Assembly (NCBI GenBank): GCA_009843625.1
Contig: VYDD01000155.1
Coordinates: forward strand, 1-11,209
Length of the DNA: 11,209 nt
Direction of reading: 5' to 3'
From: Gammaproteobacteria bacterium
GTDB taxonomy: Bacteria > Gemmatimonadota > Gemmatimonadetes > Longimicrobiales > Gaopeijiaceae
This document shows, in pieces, positions 9,201 to 11,209 of the stretch. The notes under the pieces are model-generated. The model was not told where the DNA came from and did no database searches. It saw only the letters and a list, made by a program, of their open reading frames with translations. Each line of letters opens with the position of its first letter. The stretch's first letter is position 1. Made by a program: the position numbers and the translations under genes.

Positions 9201-9748
9201 CCGGTCAGCCCGAGCACGAACGAGACGCGCCCGGCGGTCCCGTTCAGGTTCGTGCCGCTCAGCGCGTACAGGCACGCCGCCGCCTCGGCGGGCTTGGCCG
9301 AATCCACCACCAGCATGCGGTACTCGTCGTTGCTGATCCCGGAGTAGACGCCGGTGCGGCTCTCCCTCAGGCGATCCGGGTCGATGCCCGCGTCTTCAAG
9401 CGCCTGCCAGCTCACCTCCAGCATCATGCGCTGCTGTGGATCGAGCAGCTCGGCCTCTACAGGGGAGATCCGGAAAAAGGCGTCGTCGAACCGGTCGATT
9501 CCGTCGACGAAGGCGCCGAAGCGGCAGCCCTCGCTCTGGACCGCATTGTCGCCGAAGATCTGGCCCCAGCGTCCTTCCCCGGAACCCGGAACCCCCTCGA
9601 CCACCGCGTTTCCCCCGGTCTCCAGGAGTCGCCAGAAGGCTTCGATGTCGTTTGCGCCCGGGAACCGGCACGCCATGCCGATGATGGCGATCGGCTCTCC
9701 GGATCCGAACGCAGGCTTGGAGGCTGAATCAGGCCTGGAAGCTGACAT
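1..9748 (-). CDS. Modular type I polyketide synthase (3' end beyond window): KS-AT-DH-MT-psiKR-ER-KR-ACP / KS-AT...
   Basis: Cytoplasmic multidomain enzyme that builds a reduced polyketide chain from acyl-CoA extender units. The minus-strand frame holds 3249 codons with no stop seen. Conserved motifs of every domain (KS Cys192, AT Ser676, DH His987, MT glycine motif, ER and KR nucleotide motifs, ACP Ser2528, KS2 Cys2761) fall in one phase, so no frameshift is evident. The start ATG at 9748-9746 is chosen because GGAGG (9762-9758) lies 9 nt upstream, KS1 begins at residue 18, and the same frame upstream meets TAG at 9838-9836 with no other usable start. Module 1 spans about residues 18-2570; module 2 is cut inside AT2. 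No loading domains or coiled-coil docking segment precede KS1. Neighbouring genes on the same strand are not typical pathway partners, so the gene is probably the first of its cluster at this end. The product is unknown. Family assignment is firm; domain borders are approximate. Confidence 0.97.
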   Translation of the reverse strand, partial: MSASRPDSASKPAFGSGEPIAIIGMACRFPGANDIEAFWRLLETGGNAVVEGVPGSGEGRWGQIFGDNAVQSEGCRFGAFVDGIDRFDDAFFRISPVEAELLDPQQRMMLEVSWQALEDAGIDPDRLRESRTGVYSGISNDEYRMLVVDSAKPAEAAACLYALSGTNLNGTAGRVSFVLGLTGPAKAVDAACASAMVAINDAVADLQQGKANLALAGGVQAILNGRIYELRADAMMLSPDGQCKTFDASANGYVRAEGCGVVVLKRLSDAVADGDRIWAVIRGSVVNHGGTGVGLTVPNTPALEQVMEDALFQAGVDPLEVDYVEAHGTGTAVGDPIELNAVSSVYGKGRDARDPLLIGSVKTNVGHLESAAGVVGLIKAALVVRRGIIPKHLHFHDPNPAVDWDRMPLRVTSETMEWPDHSGRRRVAGVNCFGISGTNAHLVVEEYRGANGAADEGGPLAAGPRQSVQVSVPATLGHLPLPDQALQQRQARLLPLSGKSEAALRESAGRYLSWLEERADQLAMEGADAEPLLSDMAWTAGVGRSHFDHRAGVVFRDAASLRGQLEAVTEGGDIPGPGAAGKVAFAYTGQGSQWVGMGRALYETEPVARAVLDRCESVVRAERGGSLLDVMFGRGGSEGELGDTAWEQPALYALGCALTALWSSVGVRPAVVVGHSVGELAAAQAAGVFSLEDGMRFACARGALMSGMADGAMAAVFAPSARVAAAVQAHNAVSGGVGLSISGDNGTHQVVSGPVDEIETISRNFDAEGIRVRRLNTRKAFHSALVEPILPALEESLEGVAVASPSLTVVSNLTGRPVESGQTLDGPYWTRHAREAVAFASGVESLAELGVDLVVEIGPRPVLAPMALSAWPESAGTPAPAVVSTLSPPSDDPASTRGGGDFAEAVAGAYEAGLPIRFEGLFAGEARRRIAVPGYPFQRRRHRLDAPRRRVLGAGHPLLGSRHETARGEVTFETELFPSDPEWLDDHRVFGRVVAPGALYGAMAVAASRSEGRGTAAVEDMQLHNALVFTEDSGDGKSEPARRMQLVMDAGDPLASRRFQLFSRGGDEEWTMHVEGRVAPDGSPPEARGRIDLDSLKARLSPMDVADYYRARAGTGVELGPSFRTLRRAWSAPGEALGEVSFPEGPGSNALDVHPLVLDGCFQVVGAARDLTGPHGSVTYLPFGWERCWLTTGRLPDQVVCHVRLNEGSVAAEANADETPEVLTGELRIYDPQGRLLGGLSGYTVKRATRAALLSTVEGVSDLLYEVVWRERALPPGMPPADFFPSPASVKSASRLFPEHLIEAGVDPDDRDALLTDLEHWSWSYALATLDALGWRRSRGAVVDPETLREQLRVMPEHGRVFRRMLEMLAKSGVLVEGGSGFVVALGSEDPWPEVLPPKPDAHAAVMARRYSHGLTEVGLFRRSGGALPEVLRGREDPLTLLFSSGEPTAADLYLKAPVARAANRLLEEAVRQLVDALPEGRRLRVVEVGAGTGSATASVLPLLPEGRFDYMYTDISAGFFSEAEARFGDGGGCIEYRPLDIEKDPVEQGFAAHGYDLLLASNVLHATRYLEETLGHCRRLLAPSGQLIALENLSGLGWMDLTFGQLDGWWRFADDYRPHHALASPAVWRRALGDAGFEGVEVLGVDEADTDRTPDKGVIVAQGPAEVREPPGAWILAAVEGGAAAQLATDLAARNQTVVLAIGGEPDVELPEPKGPGVFRATVEMQRRESWRSLIDSLPGDVPFSGVAHLMALDGAGQDATTGDVADDVERIGASALALAQGVADSGLTPEKGIWFVTRGAQVLERERGGELAGAVLWGFGKGVAREAAHLQPRMIDLDPGEMAPEPDLANELLYPDSENHVVHRFGRRRVARLIRAESEAERLALPEEPDWVLAPDQGGVFDRPYVQPLPARPLEPREVRVAVGAAGLNFWDVFRSLGFIEEGLLGREMCGRIVELGAEVSRVSVGDHVVGMGFGAFGPMMITHEELVASAPTDISQTGLATIPSAFVSAALSFEYSGLEPGERVLIHAGAGGVGLAAIQWVQAAGAEVFATASARKQAYLRSLGAEHVFDSRTTAFGEEILEATDGAGVDVVLNSLTGEGFIDASLSCLRHGGRFVEMARRDILTEDEMAAARPDVSYDILELDVLKKTDPEWVGRVLRDVMARIAAGDLEPIVHSRWPLAEAGAALSFMRSARHLGKIVVPAPPLSGGRLRQDGTYLVTGGLGGIGCAVAEWLADRGAGAIVLNGRRAPDAAAEETIRALRERGVTVEVALADVADAAALDRMLADMDRRLPPLAGVIHSVGVLSDGALTNQTWERFEQVLGPKILGAWHLHRATVNRDLDMFVLFSSRVGVMGNPGQANHAAANAFLDQLAGHRRALGLAGQAIAWGAWSEIGKAAEQRERIDQRRSALGGRWFTPQQGLRAFDRLVRQDVTTSVVMAMDWSVFEEAVEERPPLLEELLSAASDAEADSAAAPKDVLTQVSEAPAAERENVLVSFLQGEVQAVLRLPSAPAATVGFFDLGMDSLMAVELRNRLNRALAGSYTAPNTLVFDYPDIGSLAEHLAGELVEDGGVPVSEAAPEPAREPRVQEDDDAIAIVGMACRFPGAPDLASFWRLLEAGADLVTDGRRDPGPWNGVAGDPHGADGPARRGAFLEDIDKFDARFFRIAPIEARMMDPRQRLMLETPWHALEDAGMDPARLTGSNTGVYAGVGNGDYRDVAAISGEAHGYLGTTMSVTAGRISFALGLTGPAVPLDMACASSLAAVHQAASALRQGEVEMALVSGVNAILSPDITTFMKEVGMLSKKGRCSTFDAEADGFVRGEGCGVVVLKRLSEARADGDRIWGVIRGSAVNQNGFSAGLTVPNGPAQERVIEEALARAGIEPGEVDYLEAHGAGSDLGDPIEVQAAAAVYGRERSPERPLLIGSVKTNIGHLECAAGVASLIKAVLAMNRGSIPKQLHFDNPTPHLEWEQLPVRVISEPTDWPSRPDRPARAGVSSFGLSGTNAHVVVEAGAADGDASALTDAPWAAGPARTVPAESPGRAVELPAPRGDLAPRETRLLPLSGMSPAALRDVAHRYLTWLAEQEEVLSEEDGTARSLLADMAWTAGVGRSHFARRAGLVFRDAASLREGLNGVLHADLGPEPRGMPKPPAPPRTAFVYAGEGSEQIGMGQALYEAEPVVRALLDRCDAVFATERGGASLIDVMFGRAGAAGRLDDPEWAQPAIYSLACARTALWASVGVRPGVV
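701..1966 (-). other. KS2 domain (beta-ketoacyl synthase, module 2), residues ~2595-3016
   Basis: Second condensing domain, accepting the chain from ACP1. It starts at DDDAIAIVGMACRFPG. Active-site Cys2761 sits in LDMACASSL, His2896 in EAHGAGSDLGDPIE and His2936 in NIGHLECAA. The triad is complete, but the normally invariant HGTGT reads HGAGS, so two threonines in the substrate-arm pocket are replaced. The remaining motifs, including NQNGFSAGLTVPN and GTNAHVVVE, are ordinary. Confidence 0.95.
2040..2281 (-). other. ACP1 domain (acyl carrier protein), residues ~2490-2570
   Basis: Carries the growing chain on a phosphopantetheine arm. The attachment residue is Ser2528 in FFDLGMDSLMAVELRNRL, a canonical LGxDSL motif. 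It lies between the KR and the KS2 linker, so it delivers the module 1 product directly to KS2 in the same polypeptide. A phosphopantetheinyl transferase is required but none is present in this window. Confidence 0.95.
2549..3106 (-). other. KR domain (ketoreductase, module 1) with His in place of catalytic Tyr, residues ~2215-2400
   Basis: SDR-fold, NADPH-dependent reduction of the beta-keto group. The nucleotide motif is TGGLGGIG (2223-2230). The catalytic set aligns as Lys2328 (GPKILGAW), Ser2352 (LFSSRVG), residue 2365 and Asn2369. Spacings of 24, 13 and 4 match the family's Lys-Ser-Tyr-Asn spacing, but residue 2365 is His (GQANHAAAN). In the stereochemistry loop the B-type LDD motif is LSD (2308-2310), and the A-type Trp is absent, which leans to B type. 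Activity is uncertain because of the Tyr-to-His change. Such GQANHAAAN variants may be a tolerated subfamily; I could not check this. Confidence 0.9.
3134..4075 (-). other. ER domain (enoyl reductase, module 1), residues ~1892-2205
   Basis: NADPH-dependent MDR-family enoyl reductase that saturates the alpha-beta double bond. The nucleotide motif is LIHAGAGGVGLAAIQ (Leu2028 onward). The substrate-side segment reads GLNFWDVFRSLGFIEEG. The Tyr that in many modular ERs correlates with a 2S methyl centre aligns with Ile1942 here, so a 2R centre would be predicted by that rule. The downstream sequence VDVVLNSLTGEGFIDASL and the HGGRFVEMARRDI block are typical of PKS ERs. Confidence 0.95.
4079..4768 (-). 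other. Structural (non-catalytic) KR subdomain before ER, residues ~1661-1890
   Basis: This is the KR-like half-domain that in reducing modules lies before the ER and supports the catalytic KR. It has the usual WFVTRGAQVLE and LWGFGKGVAREAAHLQPRMIDLD-like features but no complete nucleotide-binding TGGxGxxG motif and no Ser-Tyr-Asn set. No independent activity is expected. I assign it from position and the family-typical tryptophan-rich segment. Confidence 0.78.
4769..5959 (-). other. C-methyltransferase domain (SAM-dependent, module 1), residues ~1264-1660
   Basis: Transfers a methyl group from SAM to the alpha carbon of the beta-ketoacyl-ACP. The SAM-binding motif is VVEVGAGTGSAT (Glu1488 to Gly1494). 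The His-Glu pair described for PKS C-methyltransferases appears as His1566 in ASNVLHAT and Glu1592 in LIALENL. Placement between DH and ER is usual for these domains in both fungal highly reducing PKSs and bacterial modules. The region from 1264 to about 1460 forms the N-terminal lobe and has no separate recognisable motif. Together with the malonyl-type AT1 it predicts an alpha-methyl branch. Confidence 0.9.
6005..6892 (-). other. DH domain (dehydratase, module 1), residues ~953-1248
   Basis: Removes water from the beta-hydroxyacyl-ACP to give the enoyl intermediate. The N-terminal hotdog fold begins around GAGHPLLG (His956). The HxxxGxxxxP motif is intact as HRVFGRVVAP with catalytic His987. 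The second catalytic residue is Asp1159 in VLDGCFQ, the equivalent of the usual LDxxxQ motif. Both catalytic residues are present, so the domain is expected to be active if it receives a hydroxyacyl substrate. Confidence 0.92.
7049..8005 (-). other. AT1 domain (acyltransferase, malonyl-type signature), residues ~582-900
   Basis: Loads the extender unit onto the ACP. Seen: GQGSQ at 589-593, the nucleophile Ser676 in GHSVGE, and the specificity segment RKAFHSALVEP with His782. AFH (in place of YASH) is the established signature of malonyl-CoA-selective ATs. Here the first residue of the usual HAFH is Lys (KAFH), a minor departure. A malonyl-type AT fits the C-methyltransferase in the same module, which would supply the branch that a methylmalonyl unit would otherwise bring. 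A KS-AT linker with MAWTAGVGRSHF precedes it, and the post-AT linker ends in GYPFQRRRHR (Tyr935). Confidence 0.92.
8411..9697 (-). other. KS1 domain (beta-ketoacyl synthase, module 1), residues ~18-446
   Basis: Decarboxylative Claisen condensation domain. It opens with EPIAIIGMACRFPG. The catalytic triad is visible: Cys192 in DAACASA, His327 in EAHGTGT and His367 in NVGHLESAA. It ends with GTNAHLVVEE. The cysteine loop differs from the usual DTACSSSL: it reads AACASAM, and the segment before His327 reads NHGGTGVGLTVPN rather than the common NQDGxxNGLTxPN. The Cys is retained, so this is an elongating KS and not a KSQ-type loading decarboxylase. With no ACP or AT before it in this protein, its starter must come from another protein, or the domain primes itself. 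Confidence 0.96.
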
Positions 9749-9757
9749 GTTTCGTTT

Positions 9758-9762
9758 CCTCC
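9758..9762 (-). promoter_or_regulatory. Shine-Dalgarno site of the PKS gene
   Basis: GGAGG on the minus strand, 9 nt before the ATG at 9748. It decides the start codon, since no other ATG or GTG in this frame lies between the upstream TAG (9838-9836) and 9748. Its first three bases are also part of the 3' arm of an 8-bp hairpin. Confidence 0.8.
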
Positions 9763-9779
9763 GCTTCCCTCGAAGCGGA
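9760..9779 (-). promoter_or_regulatory. Inverted repeat overlapping the PKS ribosome binding site
   Basis: On the minus strand, TCCGCTTC, loop GAGG, GAAGCGGA: a perfect 8-bp stem with a 4-nt loop. The 3' arm shares GGA with the GGAGG ribosome binding site, so folding of the leader RNA would partly hide it. The loop itself is also SD-like. The geometry is seen directly; a control role is inferred. Confidence 0.5.
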
Positions 9780-9841
9780 TGTCGATACTCGTTCGCGTGA
9801 AGGGTGAGAGCGACCTGCGTTTGCGCACGGTCCCGCTACAA

Positions 9842-9870
9842 GGATAGCCGCACTCCGTTGGAGTGGCAGC
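9842..9870 (-). promoter_or_regulatory. Weak promoter-like pair with an embedded 15-bp palindrome
   Basis: On the minus strand, CTGCCA (4 of 6 to TTGACA) is followed after 17 nt by TATCCT (4 of 6 to TATAAT, 9847-9842). Between the two boxes lies a perfect inverted repeat, CACTCC-GTT-GGAGTG as read on the plus strand (9851-9865). This placement would suit a repressor operator controlling the PKS, with a leader of roughly 90 nt. Matches of this quality can occur by chance in GC-rich DNA, so the call is tentative. Confidence 0.25.
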
Positions 9871-9886
9871 ACCGCGCCGGCACGAC

Positions 9887-9920
9887 GAAGGCGCCGCCGG
9901 ACCGATCCGACGGCGCCTTC
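9887..9920. terminator. Strong GC-rich hairpin, possible terminator
   Basis: GAAGGCGCCG (9887-9896) pairs perfectly with CGGCGCCTTC (9911-9920). After one mismatch, a further CGGA/TCCG pairing closes a 4-nt loop. Read on the plus strand it is followed by a modest T-rich tail (TTCTTCC, then TTTTCT), but no plus-strand gene is upstream. On the minus strand, the direction of the flanking genes, there is no T tract. It could act as an insulating hairpin between the M50B-like gene and the PKS, or as a leader element. Confidence 0.35.
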
Positions 9921-9983
9921 TTCCAGTGTTTTCTGCTCAGCCCGGCACGATGGCCGCTGGCCCGAACAGATACGATCACTCGG

Positions 9984-10037
9984 CTAACGGCGATCGCTTG
10001 CCCATGCCAGGCTGAACAGGGTACTTGGACTAGACAA
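9984..10037 (-). CDS. Possible 17-codon leader peptide preceded by an orphan strong SD
   Basis: A TTG at 10037-10035 opens a 17-codon frame (LSSPSTLFSLAWASDRR, first residue read as Met if used) ending in TAG at 9986-9984. It follows AGGAGG by 7 nt, an ideal spacing. The SD is far stronger than the PKS gene's own site. The peptide has no run of one amino acid of the kind used in attenuation, and I recognise no precursor-peptide family. The alternative is that the SD match is a coincidence. Another start, ATG at 10066, gives a longer frame to the TAG at 9838-9836 but lacks an SD. Confidence 0.2.
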   Translation of the reverse strand: MSSPSTLFSLAWASDRR

Positions 10038-10038
10038 T

Positions 10039-10053
10039 TGATCACCTCCTTTT
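10039..10053 (-). promoter_or_regulatory. Near-complete anti-SD complement (orphan ribosome binding site)
   Basis: The minus strand reads AAAAGGAGGTGATCA, complementary to almost the whole conserved 3' tail of bacterial 16S rRNA. Nothing of normal gene length begins just after it. It overlaps a four-codon frame, ATG AAA AGG AGG TGA (10056-10042), and precedes a TTG-initiated 17-codon frame. Such a site would be expected to bind ribosomes strongly. Confidence 0.5.
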
Positions 10054-10080
10054 CATGAGTCGACATCGGGCCGAACACCG

Positions 10081-10096
10081 GCGGGCCCAGGCCCGC
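10081..10096. repeat. GC hairpin in the intergenic gap
   Basis: The plus strand reads GCGGGC, CCAG, GCCCGC: a perfect 6-bp stem with a 4-nt loop. It extends to ACC/GGT on the outside if one G bulges. No T tract follows on either strand. The gap from 10097 to 10362 otherwise holds two smaller repeats, CCGGC-GCT-GCCGG (10227-10239) and CGTGCC-7 nt-GGCACG (10333-10351). The latter lies 12 nt past the stop of the M50B-like gene and may help to end its transcript. I see no tRNA, IS element or further gene there. Confidence 0.35.
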
Positions 10097-10362
10097 GGTC
10101 CGTCGGAGAACGCCATCTGAGCGATTCCCCAGCGGCCCGCCACCCCCTAATGGAGCAGTTGCCGGAAATTACATGGCCGTGACGCCTGCGGCAAGCGAGG
10201 GGCTGGACGCGGGGGATCATTTGTTTCCGGCGCTGCCGGGGTCGGACGCCTGGCGCCGCGAGCGCAGCCTTTCGATCCGGGAGAGTGAGTTGGATTCCCG
10301 CCGTGCTCGACGATGAAGCTGCTGCTGGAACTCGTGCCCGCCTCAGGCACGCGGCAGGATGC

Positions 10363-11034
10363 CTACGCCTCCCGGAACGCCTTGCGGAAGAGCATGAGCG
10401 CGACCGTGACCGCGATCCCGATCCACAGGAAGCCCCAGACCATCGTGGGGACGCCGGTCATCTCGGCGAGCATGCGCGCGTCGGACTGGAGTTCCGGGCG
10501 GTCGATGATGTCGCTCTTGATGTCGAGGATGGCGTACAGGCAGCTGGTGAGCCCGAGCGTGGTGAGCAGTACCCGGTTCGCCCGTGCCGGGAGCTTCGCC
10601 GCCGAAGCGAACAGGGCCAGCCCGAAGAGGAGACCGAAGCCGAAGCCGAAGGAGTTGCGCACATACAACAGCGTCAGCACGACCACCATCAGGCCCACCG
10701 CGCCGACGATCCACCGTGACGGCCGGGCGCCGGCGCGCGCGCCCATGAGCAGCAGCGCGCCCCAGCCCAGGCTCCCGAGATATCCCGCGGACAGTGTCAG
10801 GAACGCGTTGCCGCCGGGACAGTAGCACACGCCGCCTTGGGCCGGGTCGAGTTCGATGGCCTGGATGGTGCCCCCGGTGGCGAGCGCCGCGATGCCGTGG
10901 CTGATCTCGTGGAGGAGCACCACGAAGACCTTCAGTGGATAGACGACGGGAGTATCCCACGCGAACCAGATCGCCCCGAAATAGAGGGCGAAGCCGGCGA
11001 GGAAGACGAGGCGTCGTTTGGTCTGGGGGTTCAT
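10363..11034 (-). CDS. M50B-like (site-2-protease-type) membrane metallopeptidase family protein
   Basis: A 223-residue multipass membrane protein. HEISH at residues 42-46 sits inside the second hydrophobic segment, giving two His zinc ligands and the catalytic Glu of the HExxH type. The following pattern, with TGGTIQAIELDP (53-64), a Gly-rich turn around GGVCYCPGG and AGYLGSLGWG (83-92), is typical of M50B-like proteins. A conserved acidic segment (LDIKSD, Asp171 and Asp175) may provide the third zinc ligand. Hydrophobic stretches lie at about 9-26, 34-52, 79-97, 108-125 and 195-216. The ATG at 11034 has no clear Shine-Dalgarno site, but no other start is near. It lies 64 nt after the dehydratase stop on the same strand, so the two may be co-transcribed. 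Substrate unknown; a link to polyketide biosynthesis is not supported. Confidence 0.85.
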   Translation of the reverse strand: MNPQTKRRLVFLAGFALYFGAIWFAWDTPVVYPLKVFVVLLHEISHGIAALATGGTIQAIELDPAQGGVCYCPGGNAFLTLSAGYLGSLGWGALLLMGARAGARPSRWIVGAVGLMVVVLTLLYVRNSFGFGFGLLFGLALFASAAKLPARANRVLLTTLGLTSCLYAILDIKSDIIDRPELQSDARMLAEMTGVPTMVWGFLWIGIAVTVALMLFRKAFREA

Positions 11035-11098
11035 GCCGGATAGGTACGTCGCGCGGAGGCGAGGGGTTCCAGAGCCGGCGGTTCCTGCGGCAGGAGGG

Positions 11099-11209
11099 TC
11101 AGGGCGCCCGGCCCTCGAGGATGGCCGCGAGCACGCGCGCGTCGATGTTGCCGCCCGACACCACCGCGACGACCGGGCCGTCGCCGACGCCGGGAAGGTC
11201 GCCCAGCCC
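11099..11209 (-). CDS. C-terminus of a PLP-dependent threonine/serine dehydratase-type enzyme (5' end beyond window)
   Basis: The last 36 codons and TGA (11101-11099) of a gene entering from the right edge. The sequence VVAVVSGGNIDARVLAAIL matches the conserved end of the catalytic domain in fold-type II PLP enzymes (threonine ammonia-lyase, serine racemase and relatives), where SGGNID is a hallmark. The chain stops 13 residues after this motif, so there is no C-terminal ACT regulatory domain. This points to the short, TdcB- or serine racemase-like form and not to the feedback-regulated IlvA form. The exact substrate cannot be decided from this fragment. Confidence 0.8.
   Translation of the reverse strand, partial: GLGDLPGVGDGPVVAVVSGGNIDARVLAAILEGRAP

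Noticed and set aside
10039..10054. 16S rRNA 3'-end fragment on the plus strand
   Set aside because: The plus strand resembles the 16S tail (GATCACCTCCTTTTC), but the sequence before it does not match the conserved end of 16S rRNA. It is better explained as the complement of a strong Shine-Dalgarno sequence on the minus strand.
9836..10078. An 80-codon minus-strand frame in the gap, in phase with the PKS
   Set aside because: It could suggest a PKS N-terminal extension split by a TAG at 9838-9836, but its sequence has no PKS or docking features, no ribosome binding site at its start, and the PKS has a good SD at 9762-9758.
10147..10350. A 67-codon minus-strand frame just after the M50B-like gene
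   Set aside because: It starts at a GTG with no clear ribosome binding site and is low-complexity (Ser, Pro, Arg-rich), with no motif. It is probably chance.
10285..10825. Plus-strand frames of 144 and 170 codons
   Set aside because: They are antisense to the M50B-like gene, whose HEISH motif and membrane segments clearly mark the coding frame. They have no family features.
1..11209. CRISPR array, tRNA, IS element or attachment site
   Set aside because: I looked for regular short repeats, tRNA-like cloverleaf sequence and transposase motifs and saw none. The only repeats are module paralogy and short hairpins.

Overview
The window is G+C-rich bacterial DNA. It is dominated by one very large gene on the minus strand: a modular type I polyketide synthase (PKS) that starts at 9748 and runs off the left edge. 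Its frame stayed in register at every domain motif I checked, giving 3249 codons here. The gene content does not fix the phylum. A high-GC, PKS-bearing lineage such as Gemmatimonadota, Acidobacteriota, Myxococcota or Actinomycetota would fit, and I cannot choose between them.

Layout, right to left in the direction of transcription: (1) 11209-11099, the last 36 codons of a PLP-dependent threonine/serine dehydratase-type enzyme; (2) 11034-10363, a small multipass membrane protein of the M50B-like metallopeptidase type with an HEISH motif; (3) a gap of about 610 bp, 10362-9749, with no convincing conventional gene but several inverted repeats, an orphan near-perfect Shine-Dalgarno sequence with a 17-codon reading frame, and a hairpin that overlaps the PKS ribosome binding site; (4) the PKS, 9748 to 1.

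PKS domain order is KS1-AT1-DH-MT-(structural KR)-ER-KR-ACP1 for module 1, then KS2-AT2 of module 2. The window ends just before the AT2 active-site serine is expected. Module 1 has the full reducing set plus a C-methyltransferase, the order known from fungal highly reducing PKSs and some bacterial modules. AT1 has the AFH signature of malonyl-CoA selectivity, so any alpha-methyl branch would come from SAM. If every domain works, module 1 adds a fully reduced, alpha-methylated two-carbon unit and passes it to KS2.

The most notable departures from consensus are His in place of the catalytic Tyr in the KR, GEGSE in place of GQGSQ in AT2, HGAGS in place of HGTGT in KS2, and a start on an extending-type KS with only 17 residues before it (no loading or docking domain). 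This is a recognisable enzyme family. I do not claim a new class of system, but the active-site variants and the structured leader are worth checking.
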